From: DASZQY01 sp036511595
GTDB taxonomy: Bacteria; Pseudomonadota; Alphaproteobacteria; Rhizobiales; Kaistiaceae
Direction: 5' to 3'
Assembly (NCBI GenBank): GCA_036511595.1
Contig: DATCBY010000019.1
Location: forward strand, 37,040 to 101,039
Length of the DNA stretch: 64,000 nucleotides
In this document: piece after piece, positions 33,837-41,585 of the stretch
Layout of the letters: every line of letters starts with the position of its first letter
Numbering within the stretch: position 1 is the stretch's first letter
Translations under genes and position numbers: made by a program
The notes under the pieces: generated by a model
Told to the model about the DNA's origin: nothing
The model's database searches: none
What the model saw: the letters and a program-made list of their open reading frames with translations, nothing else

Positions 33837-34778
33837 CTACCGCTCCACCGACGCCCGCACCAGCCGGTGCGCGATGGCAATGGGCGAGGGCGCCTTGAAG
33901 CCCTCCGCGTGCGTGCCGGTCAGCATCGCCTCGGCCTCCGCCCGCGAGAACCAGCGGCAGTCTTCCAGCTCCGTCGCGTCGCGCTGGATATCGGTGGTCA
34001 GCGCCTCGGCGTGGCAGCCGATCATCAACGTCGCCGGAAACGGCCACGGCTGGCTGGCGTGATAGCGCACCCGGCCGATTACGATGCCGGATTCCTCCAG
34101 CGTCTCGCGCCGCACCGCCGCTTCGATCGTCTCGCCGGGCTCCAGGAATCCGGCGAGCGCCGAGTACATGCCGTCCGGAAATTGCGGCTGCCGCCCGAGC
34201 AGCACGCGCTCGTCGTATCCCGCGCCGTGGATGGCGAGCATGATGACCACCGGATCGGTGCGCGGAAAATGCTGTGTGCTGCAGGTAGCGCAGTCGCGCC
34301 GGTAGCCGCCGTTGGCGATTTCCGTCGCCGCGCCGCAGTTGGCGCAGAAGCCATGCCGGCTGTGCCAGAAAAGCAAACTGCGCGCCTGCGCCAGCGCGCC
34401 GAGGTGCTCGGGCGAAACGCCGCCGGTCGAAGCCAGCGTGCGCAGGTCGATGAGCGGGGTCGCCGCCTCGTCGATCGTGGTGGCGTCGGGGATCGCGCCG
34501 GCGAGGCGCGGCGCCTCGTCGGCCCAGCCGAGCAGTACGGCCTTGTCGGCCGAAACGCCCAGCGCCGTGGCATCCACCGGCGCAAACAGCGGCTGTCCCT
34601 CGCCGGCGAGCAGCACCTTGTCGCCGCGCAAAAGGTAAAGCCGCGCGGCCGCATCGCGGAGCGCGACCGCGACCGAGTCGGCGCTCCGGTGTTCGCTCCG
34701 CCGGTCGATGCGGTTGCCGGAAAAGCCGACGAGTCCGCTTGCTTCGGTCGCCGGGGCGTCGTCGAAGAATCCCGCCAT
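33837..34778 (-). CDS. nudC: NADH pyrophosphatase NudC (Nudix hydrolase)
   Basis: This 313-residue Nudix hydrolase cleaves NAD(H) and removes NAD caps from RNA in related bacteria. It has the NudC layout: variable N-terminal domain, zinc ribbon with CANC and CATC (about 170-192), and Nudix box GFLEPGETIEAAVRRETLEESG followed by the downstream SQPWPFPATLMIGC motif (SQPWPFPxS in NudC). The ATG overlaps the stop of the HIT gene by one base (TGATG), so the two are coupled. Confidence 0.93.
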   Translation of the reverse strand: MAGFFDDAPATEASGLVGFSGNRIDRRSEHRSADSVAVALRDAAARLYLLRGDKVLLAGEGQPLFAPVDATALGVSADKAVLLGWADEAPRLAGAIPDATTIDEAATPLIDLRTLASTGGVSPEHLGALAQARSLLFWHSRHGFCANCGAATEIANGGYRRDCATCSTQHFPRTDPVVIMLAIHGAGYDERVLLGRQPQFPDGMYSALAGFLEPGETIEAAVRRETLEESGIVIGRVRYHASQPWPFPATLMIGCHAEALTTDIQRDATELEDCRWFSRAEAEAMLTGTHAEGFKAPSPIAIAHRLVRASVER

Positions 34779-35197
34779 CAGCAACCGACCGCCGTCCGGA
34801 TGGCGGCGATCAGCTGCCCGGCCCGGTCCGTTTCGTAGGCAGTCGCCGCGCCCGATCCCCACACCGGCCCGGGCCACGCAGTATCGCTGGTGAACCGCGC
34901 CACGACATGCACATGCAATTGCCGCACCTGATTGCCGAGCGCACCGACGTTCAGCTTTTCGCAGCCGGTGACGGCGCGCAGCGCCTCCGAGGTCGTGGCG
35001 ATTTCCTCGAACAGCGCCGCCCGGTCGGCTTTGCCGAGGTCGATGATCTCGGTCGCGCCCGCCCGACGCGGCACCAGCAGCAGCCACGGAAACCGGCTGT
35101 CGTTGACCAGCCGCAGGTCCGACAGGCCGAGCCCGCCGACCGGCAGGCTGTCGGCGGCAAGTTTCGGATCGAGCGCGAAGCGGGCGGTCTGGTTCAT
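34778..35197 (-). CDS. HIT family nucleotide-binding protein
   Basis: This 139-residue protein has the histidine-triad motif QLHVHVVAR (HxHxH-hydrophobic) near residue 95 and the preceding CEKLNVGALGNQVRQ. It belongs to the HIT branch that hydrolyses or transfers nucleotides from AMP-type compounds. In alphaproteobacteria this short form often sits before nudC, as here. WPGPVWGSG in the C-terminal part is typical of this subgroup. Exact substrate unknown. Confidence 0.88.
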   Translation of the reverse strand: MNQTARFALDPKLAADSLPVGGLGLSDLRLVNDSRFPWLLLVPRRAGATEIIDLGKADRAALFEEIATTSEALRAVTGCEKLNVGALGNQVRQLHVHVVARFTSDTAWPGPVWGSGAATAYETDRAGQLIAAIRTAVGC

Positions 35198-35309
35198 GGT
35201 GCAGCTTCGGACCGGGAGAATCGGGGGAAATCGTGGCGGGCGGCGCCCATATTAGCGCAAGTTTCGCCGGCCGCGCCCTTGCCCTTGGCGACGCTGACCA
35301 TGATATGGT

Positions 35310-35412
35310 GCCCCGGGAGGTTGGCGGTGGACGTACCGCTCGCCAACCGGGTCAGGTCCGGAAGGAAGCAGCCCTAACGAGTTTCGGCACGGGTCGCGTG
35401 CCAGCCTCCCAC
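35310..35412 (+). ncRNA. ffs: Signal recognition particle RNA, small bacterial type (4.5S)
   Basis: The hallmark apical loop is present: GTCAGGTCCGGAAGGAAGCA at 35351-35370 followed by GCCCTAACGA. This contains the GGAA tetraloop and the Ffh-binding symmetric and asymmetric loops. The closing helix is GGGAGGTTGG at about 35315 with CCAGCCTCCC at about 35401-35410. Total size about 100 nt fits the small bacterial SRP RNA. It lies just upstream of dnaX, an arrangement shared with other bacteria. End positions are approximate. Confidence 0.93.
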
Positions 35413-35452
35413 CTTCGCCCCACTATTTGCGGTTTCGGAGCACCCGCCGGAT

Positions 35453-37246
35453 ATGGCCAAGCGCGGCACCGATCAGGACGAGACGATGCCGGCGAAGGCG
35501 GGCCCCTATCGCGTGCTTGCCCGCAAGTATCGCCCGCAGAGCTTTGCTGACCTGATCGGCCAGGAGCCGATGGTGAAGACGCTCACCAACGCCTTCCGCA
35601 CCGGCCGCATCGCGCAGGCGTACATGCTGACCGGCGTGCGCGGCGTCGGCAAGACGACTACCGCCCGCATCCTCGCCCGCGCTCTGAATTATTCCGTGCC
35701 GGGCAAGATCGACGCGCCTACCATCGACATGACCGAGGTCGGCGAGCACGACCAGGCGATCATGGAAGGCCGCCACGTCGATGTGCTCGAGATGGATGCC
35801 GCCTCGCACACCGGCATCGACGACATCCGCGAGATCATCGAGGCCGTGCGCTACAAGCCGGCCATCGCCCGCTACAAGGTCTACATCATCGACGAAGTGC
35901 ACATGCTGTCGAAGGCCGCTTTCAACGGGCTGCTCAAGACGCTGGAAGAGCCGCCCGAGCATGTGAAGTTCATCTTCGCCACCACCGAGGTGCGCAAGGT
36001 CCCGGTCACGGTCCTGTCGCGCTGCCAGCGCTTCGATCTCCGCCGCATCGAGGCCGGGCGCCTGGTCGGCCTGATGAAGGATATTGCCGGCAAGGAAAAC
36101 ATTGCAGTCGATGACGCGGCGCTCGCCATGATCGCCCGCGCCGCCGAAGGTTCCGCCCGCGACGCGCTGTCGCTGATGGATCAGGCCATCGCCCATGCTT
36201 CAGGCTCGGTCTCGGCCGAGGCCATACGCCAGATGCTGGGGCTGGCCGACCGCGCGCTGGTGATCGACCTGTTCGAGGAAATCATGCGCGGCGATGTCGC
36301 CGCCGCACTGACCCGGCTGAAGGATTTGCACGACGTTGGCGCCGATCCCGGGGTCGTGCTGGAGGACCTCGCCGCCTTTACCCATCTGGTTACCCGCCTG
36401 AAGCTCGCCCCGGCCGCCGAGGACGACGCGGCGCTGACCGAGGAAGAAAAGACGCGCGGCAAGGCGTTCGTTGACAAACTGTCCGTGCGCGTGCTCGCCC
36501 GTGCCTGGCAGATGTTGCTGAAGGGCATCGACGAGGCCAAGGAAGCCTCGCGTCCGCTGGCCGCCGCCGACATGGTGATCGTCCGCATCGCCCACGCCGC
36601 CGACCTGCCTACGCTCGACGAGGCGCTGAAGTCGCTGAACGAAGGCGGCGCGACGCCCGTCCGCCCGCGCGAGTCCGCGCCGCCACCGAACGGCGACCAG
36701 CGTCCGCGCATGGCGATGGGCGCCGGCGGCGCCCGTCCCGCTACGATGGCGCAGCCCACCCCGGTTTCGGCGCCCCAAACGGTTCAGGCGCCACAGGCAG
36801 CCAGGCTGGACGCGCCGCGCCTGGAATCTTTCGGCGATCTCATCGCCTTGGCCGGTGCGAAGCGCGAACTGAAGCTGAAGCACGCCCTGGAAACCACCGT
36901 CCGTCCGGTGCGCTTCGAGCCCGGCCAGATCGAGATCGCGCTAACCGAACATGCCGAGCCGGGCCTCGCCGGCGATTTGTCGAAGAAGCTCGAGCAGTGG
37001 ACCGGCGCCCGCTGGATGATCGCGGTCTCGCGCGAAGGCAACGCACCGACCGTCGCGGAAGCCCGCCAGAGCGCCCGCGATCGTTTGGTCGATGACGCGC
37101 GCGCCGACCCGCTGGTCGCCACGGTTCTGCAGCGTTTCCCCGGCGCCGAGATCGTCGATGTCCGCGTGCCGGTGGGCGAGGGCGCCGCCGCCGAGATGGA
37201 GACGGACGCACCGGCGCCCGCTGATTTCATGGATGAGGACGAGTAG
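35453..37246 (+). CDS. dnaX: DNA polymerase III subunit gamma/tau
   Basis: This 597-residue clamp-loader ATPase has YRVLARKYRPQSFADLIGQEPMV, Walker A GVRGVGKTTTAR, Walker B VYIIDEVHML, sensor 1 ATTEVRKVPVTVLSRCQRF (SRC motif) and the sensor 2 region GSARDALSLMDQAIA. The zinc module between Walker A and AASHTGIDD, which has four cysteines in E. coli, has none here (ALNYSVPGKIDAPTIDM and following), as in some other Hyphomicrobiales. The C-terminal tau part has an Ala/Pro-rich linker and a domain IV/V-like segment. Confidence 0.95.
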   Translation: MAKRGTDQDETMPAKAGPYRVLARKYRPQSFADLIGQEPMVKTLTNAFRTGRIAQAYMLTGVRGVGKTTTARILARALNYSVPGKIDAPTIDMTEVGEHDQAIMEGRHVDVLEMDAASHTGIDDIREIIEAVRYKPAIARYKVYIIDEVHMLSKAAFNGLLKTLEEPPEHVKFIFATTEVRKVPVTVLSRCQRFDLRRIEAGRLVGLMKDIAGKENIAVDDAALAMIARAAEGSARDALSLMDQAIAHASGSVSAEAIRQMLGLADRALVIDLFEEIMRGDVAAALTRLKDLHDVGADPGVVLEDLAAFTHLVTRLKLAPAAEDDAALTEEEKTRGKAFVDKLSVRVLARAWQMLLKGIDEAKEASRPLAAADMVIVRIAHAADLPTLDEALKSLNEGGATPVRPRESAPPPNGDQRPRMAMGAGGARPATMAQPTPVSAPQTVQAPQAARLDAPRLESFGDLIALAGAKRELKLKHALETTVRPVRFEPGQIEIALTEHAEPGLAGDLSKKLEQWTGARWMIAVSREGNAPTVAEARQSARDRLVDDARADPLVATVLQRFPGAEIVDVRVPVGEGAAAEMETDAPAPADFMDEDE

Positions 37247-37249
37247 CCG

Positions 37250-37579
37250 ATGGCAATGGGCGATCTCATGGGCATGATGAAGCAGGCCAAGCAGCTTCAG
37301 GAGAAAATGGGCGAGCTGCAGGCCGAGGTCGCCGCGCTGGAAGTCGAAGGCCGCGCCGGCGGTGGCCTTGTCAAGGTCACCATGACCGGCAAGGGCGAGA
37401 TGAAGCGCGTCGCCATCGATCCGTCCCTGCTCAAGCCGGAAGAAGCCGAGATCCTTGAGGATCTCATAGTCGCCGCCGTCAACGAGGCGCGCGCCCACGC
37501 CGAGACCGCACTCGCCGAGCGCATGCGCGAACTGACCGGCGGCCTCCAGCTCCCGCCCGGCATGAAGCTGCCGTTCTAG
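37250..37579 (+). CDS. YbaB/EbfC family nucleoid-associated protein
   Basis: This 109-residue protein has DLMGMMKQAKQLQEKMGELQAEVAALEVEG and GLVKVTMTGKGEMKRVAIDPSLLKPEEAEILEDLIVAAVNEA, the full YbaB/EbfC pattern of a tweezer-like DNA-binding dimer. The gene sits 3 bp after dnaX and 7 bp before recR, the standard operon order in many bacteria. Confidence 0.95.
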   Translation: MAMGDLMGMMKQAKQLQEKMGELQAEVAALEVEGRAGGGLVKVTMTGKGEMKRVAIDPSLLKPEEAEILEDLIVAAVNEARAHAETALAERMRELTGGLQLPPGMKLPF

Positions 37580-37586
37580 GACAGGC

Positions 37587-38192
37587 ATGCCCCGTTCCGT
37601 TGCCGGCCCCGAGATCGAGCGCCTGATCCAGCTACTCGCCAAGCTGCCTGGCTTGGGCCCGCGCTCGGCTCGCCGCGCCGCGCTGCATCTCGTCAAGAAG
37701 AAGGACGACCTGCTCGTCCCGCTGGCGAAGGCGATGGATGTCGCGGTCGAGACGGTGGTGGTTTGTTCGACCTGCGGCAACATCGACACCATCGATCCCT
37801 GCACCATCTGCGCCGATCCGCGCCGTGACCAGCACATGCTCGTCGTCGTCGAGGATGTCGCCGACCTGTGGGCCCTGGAGCGCGCCGGTGCGCTCAACGC
37901 CCGCTACCATGTGCTGGGCGGCGCGCTATCGCCGCTGGATGGCGTCGGCCCCGACGATCTCGCCATCGACCGGCTGGTCGCCCGCGTTTCCGAGGGCGGC
38001 ATCGGCGAGGTCATTCTCGCCGTCAACGCCACCGTCGAGGGCCAGACCACCGCCCACTACATCATGGACCGCCTCGGCGGGCAGAACGTGCGCGTGTCAC
38101 GTCTCGCCCACGGAGTGCCGGTAGGCGGCGAGCTTGACTATCTCGACGAGGGCACGCTCTCCGCCGCCATGCGTCAGCGTACACCCTTCTGA
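37587..38192 (+). CDS. recR: Recombination protein RecR
   Basis: This 201-residue protein has an N-terminal helix-hairpin-helix (LIQLLAKLPGLGPRSARRAALHLVKKK), the zinc finger C-x2-C-x8-C-x2-C (CSTCGNIDTIDPCTIC), a Toprim domain (LVVVEDVADLWALERAG) and the conserved C-terminal RVSRLAHGVPVGGELDYLDEGTLSAAMRQR. It acts with RecF and RecO in gap repair and RecA loading. Confidence 0.96.
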   Translation: MPRSVAGPEIERLIQLLAKLPGLGPRSARRAALHLVKKKDDLLVPLAKAMDVAVETVVVCSTCGNIDTIDPCTICADPRRDQHMLVVVEDVADLWALERAGALNARYHVLGGALSPLDGVGPDDLAIDRLVARVSEGGIGEVILAVNATVEGQTTAHYIMDRLGGQNVRVSRLAHGVPVGGELDYLDEGTLSAAMRQRTPF

Positions 38193-38203
38193 GGAGGCCG
38201 CCC

Positions 38204-38806
38204 GTGGACCGGAAAATTCTGAGCGAGGTCTACCGCTACTGGTTTGGCGAGATGAAATCGCCGTCGGACGTTCCGACGAAGGAAATTGTGGACCGCTGGT
38301 TCCAGCGTTCCGACGCCACCGACGCCGAAATTCGCGAGCGCTTCGGCAGCCATCTCAAAGAAGCCCGCGACGCCGCATGGGATCTCGCAGGCATGACCCG
38401 CGAGGAGCAGGTCGGCCTCGTGCTGATGCTCGACCAGTTCCCGCGCAACATCTTCCGCGTCTCGGGCGATGCCTTCGCGTATGACGCCAACGCGCGCGAA
38501 ATCGCCCGCGCGCTGCTCAATCTGGGGATCGATCGCTTCTTCCCGGTCGAGCGCCAGTTTCTGTCGCTGCCGTTCATGCACAGCGAGAGTGTCGCCGACC
38601 AGGATTTCTCCGTCGCCTTTGCCGCCAACGAGGCCGTGCTCGCCACGGAAGCCGACAAGGAACGCACCCGCGACATCCTCGACTTTGCCACCCGGCACCG
38701 CGACCTCATCCGCCGGTTCGGTCGTTTCCCGCACCGCAACGCGATGCTGAGCCGCGAGTCGACCCCCGAAGAGACCGAGTTCCTGAAGAGCGGCCGGGGC
38801 TACTGA
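38204..38806 (+). CDS. DUF924 family protein
   Basis: This 200-residue protein has YRYWFGEMKSPSDVPTKEIVDRWFQRSDATDAEIRERFG, then LVLMLDQFPRNIFR and RFFPVERQFLSLPFMHSES, then FATRHRDLIRRFGRFPHRN. This is the DUF924 (TPR-like all-helical) family of unknown function. The GTG start has GAGGAGG 6 nt upstream and follows recR by 11 bp. It may be the last gene of the dnaX-ybaB-recR operon. Confidence 0.92.
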   Translation: MDRKILSEVYRYWFGEMKSPSDVPTKEIVDRWFQRSDATDAEIRERFGSHLKEARDAAWDLAGMTREEQVGLVLMLDQFPRNIFRVSGDAFAYDANAREIARALLNLGIDRFFPVERQFLSLPFMHSESVADQDFSVAFAANEAVLATEADKERTRDILDFATRHRDLIRRFGRFPHRNAMLSRESTPEETEFLKSGRGY

Positions 38807-38822
38807 GCGCCCTCAACCTGCT

Positions 38823-39119
38823 TCACGAGCGTCTCGACCACCGGCTCGATGCGTTGCGCGCGACCCCCTGGTAGCCGTCGGCGTTGAGATGTTCCAGCGG
38901 ATCGAACCACAGTTTGTATTGCGGCAGTTTCTGCCCGTTGACGGCCACGCCGTCGAAGAACTGCGGATAGTAGGCGGCACTATGCGCCCGGGCGGCGGTA
39001 TTGCTGTCGCCGAGGGCCGCACTGTGAATGGTGCGGGCGTGGGCCGTGGCGGCGAAAAGAGAAAGTACGCTGGCAGCGAGCAGCCGGTTCGCGGCGGCGG
39101 TGATCGGTAGCATCGGCAA
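38823..39119 (-). CDS. Small secreted protein of unknown function with a probable C-terminal frameshift
   Basis: This 98-residue reading frame has a signal peptide (MPMLPITAAANRLLAASVLS to about ATAHA) and a segment AAYYPQFFDGVAVNGQKLPQYKLWFDPLEHLNADGYQG. After that point the frame turns into low-quality sequence (ARNASSRWSRRS). One extra base at the G-run near 38870 would instead give AQRIEPVVETLVKQVEGAQ, ending at the TAG at 38800-38802. That looks like natural protein, so the true gene is probably 38800-39119 (about 106 residues). I do not recognise the family. Confidence 0.55.
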   Translation of the reverse strand: MPMLPITAAANRLLAASVLSLFAATAHARTIHSAALGDSNTAARAHSAAYYPQFFDGVAVNGQKLPQYKLWFDPLEHLNADGYQGVARNASSRWSRRS

Positions 39120-39167
39120 GTCCCCCGATGCCGCAGGATCAATCTACACCGCGCTATCGTCGAAACG

Positions 39168-40331
39168 CTATCCGCGCGGGTCCGGGGCGTCCTCGAACGC
39201 GGAGAAGGGCAGTTCGGGCGGCGCGTTGCCATTGCGCGGCGCGGATTTTGTCGCCGGCGCCGGCTTCGGTTTCATCGCCTCGCTGTCGCCGGTGAATTCG
39301 ACCTGCTCGATTCGGCCGCCGCGGGCCGTCACGCGGCGCGTCGAGACGAGAATGTCGTCGATGTCTTTGTTGGCCTGGCCGAAGTGCATCTGAAGCTTCT
39401 TCACGCGTTCGTCCAGGCGACCGACATCCTCCATCATCTTGCTGACTTCTTCCTGGATGACGTGCGCCTGCTCGCGCATGCGCTGGTCGCGCAGAAGTGA
39501 CGTCACCACCTGGATGGACAGCATCAGCAGCGACGGCGATACGATCACGATGCGCGAACGATGCGCCCGCTGCACCACGTCCTCGAAGCGTTCGTGAATG
39601 TCGGCGAAGATCGATTCCGACGGCACGAACATGAAGGCCGTGTCCTGTGTTTCGCCGGGAACAAAATAGCGGTCGGCGATGTCCTGGATATGCTTTGTGG
39701 TGTCGCGGCGGAATTGTGTTTCCGCCATCTTGGTCGCTTCCGGCGTGGCCGCGTTGCGAATGGCGTTCCATGCTTCCAGCGGAAACTTGGCGTCAATGAC
39801 GAGGCTCGGGCCGGCCGGGAAGAGGATGAGGCAGTCGGGTCGCGTACCGTTGCCGAGGGTCGCCTGGAAAGCATAGGCATTGATCGGCAGTCCGTCCTTC
39901 ACGATGGCTTCCATGCGGCCCTGTCCGAAGGCGCCGCGGGTCTGCTTGTTGGCAAGCACATGCTGTAGTTCGACCACCTGGCCCGACAGCGTCGTGATGG
40001 TCTGCTGCGCCTTGTCGATCACGGCCAGCCGTTCGCCGAGCTTGGCAAGGCTCTCGTGCGTGTTCTTGCTGGTCTCGGTCATCGATTGGCCGATACGGTG
40101 GCCGAAGCCGTCGAGCCGCTCGGAAAGCCCGCGCACGTGGCCGGTGATTTCGCCCTGCGCCCGCATCAGGGCGGCCATGTGCGCCGCCATCTCGTCCTTG
40201 CCCTCGGCGTCGCCGGCAAGGCCCTCGGAAATGTCGGCGATGCGCACGGTTGCGCGCCACCATCCGAACGCGACGGCGGCCAGCACCAGCAGGGCAAGGC
40301 AGAGAAGCACGATCAGGAAAGACTGGCTCAT
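39168..40331 (-). CDS. rmuC: DNA recombination protein RmuC
   Basis: This 387-residue protein has an N-terminal membrane anchor (FLIVLLCLALLVLAAVAFGWW), a coiled-coil region (about 40-130) and the RmuC nuclease-like domain (LPINAYAFQATLGNGTRPDCLILFP, VIDAKFPLEAW, and PGETQDTAFMFVPSESIFADIHE). The D-x-K-type motif IDAKFP fits the restriction-endonuclease fold of RmuC, which limits DNA inversions. Divergent from the downstream def region. Confidence 0.93.
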   Translation of the reverse strand: MSQSFLIVLLCLALLVLAAVAFGWWRATVRIADISEGLAGDAEGKDEMAAHMAALMRAQGEITGHVRGLSERLDGFGHRIGQSMTETSKNTHESLAKLGERLAVIDKAQQTITTLSGQVVELQHVLANKQTRGAFGQGRMEAIVKDGLPINAYAFQATLGNGTRPDCLILFPAGPSLVIDAKFPLEAWNAIRNAATPEATKMAETQFRRDTTKHIQDIADRYFVPGETQDTAFMFVPSESIFADIHERFEDVVQRAHRSRIVIVSPSLLMLSIQVVTSLLRDQRMREQAHVIQEEVSKMMEDVGRLDERVKKLQMHFGQANKDIDDILVSTRRVTARGGRIEQVEFTGDSEAMKPKPAPATKSAPRNGNAPPELPFSAFEDAPDPRG

Positions 40332-40377
40332 CCGTCGATTCTAACCCGATTCTGCCTGAGAGTACAAAACCGGAACG

Positions 40378-40536
40378 TCAAGCCTCTCCTTCACCCGGCT
40401 TCGGGTGCTTGGGCCGGCGCCTGTAGGCGCCGGGCTTTTCCACCACTCGCGGCCGAAATTTGCCGGTGGCGAGGTCGCGCGCGATCGGGTTCCGGCGGAT
40501 ATTCCGCGCCGCGGGCCGCTTGGGGGTTTTGCTCAT
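40378..40536 (-). CDS. ArfA-like small basic protein (candidate alternative ribosome-rescue factor)
   Basis: This 52-residue ORF (20 of 52 residues Lys, Arg or His) begins MSKTPKRPAARN. Its core NPIARDLATGKFRPRVVEKP followed by GAYRRRPKH aligns with the conserved part of ArfA (N-x-I...L...FR-x-RV-x-K...Y-x-R-K-x-KH). ArfA recruits RF2 to ribosomes stalled on mRNAs without stop codons. Two perfect hairpins lie inside the 3' half of the coding region, a feature also known for E. coli arfA. The ORF lies in the gap between rmuC and def, overlapping no other convincing gene. The family match is by eye and needs a profile search. Confidence 0.6.
   Translation of the reverse strand: MSKTPKRPAARNIRRNPIARDLATGKFRPRVVEKPGAYRRRPKHPKPGEGEA
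40392..40433 (-). other. Two tandem hairpins inside the ArfA-like coding sequence
   Basis: CCGGCGCC at 40414-40421 pairs with GGCGCCGG at 40426-40433 (loop 4 nt). CACCCG at 40392-40397 pairs with CGGGTG at 40402-40407 (loop 4 nt). They cover codons 35-41 and 44-48. Neither is followed by a U-tract on the minus strand. On the plus strand the larger one is followed by GCTTTTCC. Confidence 0.6.
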
Positions 40537-40602
40537 CTTCGCAACCCTGCCGCGCCGATTCCCGTCATTGACCGGGCTGGATTGGTCCCATATCTGAGGC
40601 GC

Positions 40603-41139
40603 GTGTCAAAACTCGATATCATCACGCTTCCCGATCGCAAGCTGCGCATGAAAAGCGCCCCCGTCGAGCGGGTCGACGACCAGTTGCGTGCCTTCATGGA
40701 TTCGATGGTCGAAACCATGTACGCCGCACCCGGCATTGGGCTTGCCGCCATCCAGGTCAATGTCCCGCGCCGCATCGTCACCATCGATGTCGCCCAGCGC
40801 GAGGACGAGACCGCCAGTCCCGATCCGCTGTTCCTCATCAACCCGGAGATTCTGTGGTCTTCTGACGAGCGGGCGCTGGCCGAGGAAGGCTGCCTGTCGA
40901 TTCCGGAGTATTTTGCCGAGGTCGAGCGCCCGGCGTCGGTGCGTGTTGCCTACCTCGATCGTGACGGCAAGCGCCGCGAGATGCAGGCGGAAGGCGTGCT
41001 CGCCGTCTGCCTGCAGCACGAGATCGACCACCTCGATGGCAAGCTTTTCATCGACCATCTGTCGAAGTTGAAGCGAGACATGGTTATCAGGAAGTTTGCC
41101 AAACAGGCGCGCGTAGGGCCGAAACCGCCGGTTCTCTAA
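40603..41139 (+). CDS. def: Peptide deformylase
   Basis: This 178-residue metalloenzyme removes formyl groups from nascent proteins. The three motifs are intact: GIGLAAIQV (G-x-G-x-A-A-x-Q), EEGCLSIPEYF (E-G-C-L-S with the metal Cys) and QHEIDHLDGKLF (H-E-x-x-H). The start is a GTG at 40603 with TGAGG just upstream, giving the standard N-terminus SKLDIITLPD. It is separated from fmt by a small lipoprotein gene; def and fmt are partners in the formylation cycle. Confidence 0.95.
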   Translation: MSKLDIITLPDRKLRMKSAPVERVDDQLRAFMDSMVETMYAAPGIGLAAIQVNVPRRIVTIDVAQREDETASPDPLFLINPEILWSSDERALAEEGCLSIPEYFAEVERPASVRVAYLDRDGKRREMQAEGVLAVCLQHEIDHLDGKLFIDHLSKLKRDMVIRKFAKQARVGPKPPVL

Positions 41140-41244
41140 TAACGGGCCGCAATTGCGCTGCTTTTTTGCCCCAAAACCGTAATGTCGTCGGAACAAACCG
41201 CGAGGGCGGGCGTTCACCGACGCGTCCACGGGAGAAAATCGATC

Positions 41245-41502
41245 ATGCGCAAGCTTATTATCGCACTCACTGCGGTCTCGGCGCTTGGCCTTGCCGGCTG
41301 CACGACCAACGAGAAGATTGCCAGCGGCGTCGGTGTCGGCGCGGCGGTAGGTGGCTTGGCAACCAATTCGCTGGGCGGCGCAATCATCGGCGGCGTTGTC
41401 GGTGGCGTAGCTACCGCCATTATCGTCAAGAACGAAGGCAATGGCTGGTGCACCTATCGGGCCCGCGACGGGCACCTCTACCGGGCACACTGCCGCCACT
41501 AA
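41245..41502 (+). CDS. Small glycine-zipper lipoprotein
   Basis: This 85-residue protein has a lipoprotein signal (MRKLIIALTAVSALGLAGC, lipobox LAGC), then a glycine-zipper membrane region with repeated GxxxG (GVGVGAAVGGLATNSLGGAIIGGVVGGVATAI), and a short C-terminal part with two cysteines (GWCTYRARDGHLYRAHCRH). Such proteins are common outer-membrane or periplasmic components in alphaproteobacteria, with unknown function. GGAG lies upstream of the ATG. Confidence 0.85.
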   Translation: MRKLIIALTAVSALGLAGCTTNEKIASGVGVGAAVGGLATNSLGGAIIGGVVGGVATAIIVKNEGNGWCTYRARDGHLYRAHCRH

Positions 41503-41516
41503 AGAATGACGCGTCG

Positions 41517-41533
41517 GGGCGCCAAAGGCGCCC
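41517..41533 (+). terminator. Hairpin between the lipoprotein gene and fmt
   Basis: GGGCGCC (41517-41523), loop AAA, GGCGCCC (41527-41533), 14 nt after the stop. No U-tract follows, so this is a weak or Rho-assisted terminator. Confidence 0.5.
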
Positions 41534-41585
41534 TGGCCAATGACTGGCACTTGTCGCGAAGGCGGCGGCTCGCTATGCCGCCGCC

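Noticed and set aside
41146..41167. Possible terminator after def (CGCAATTGCG then T6)
   Set aside because: The T6 tract is real but the stem is short and self-complementary over only a few bases.
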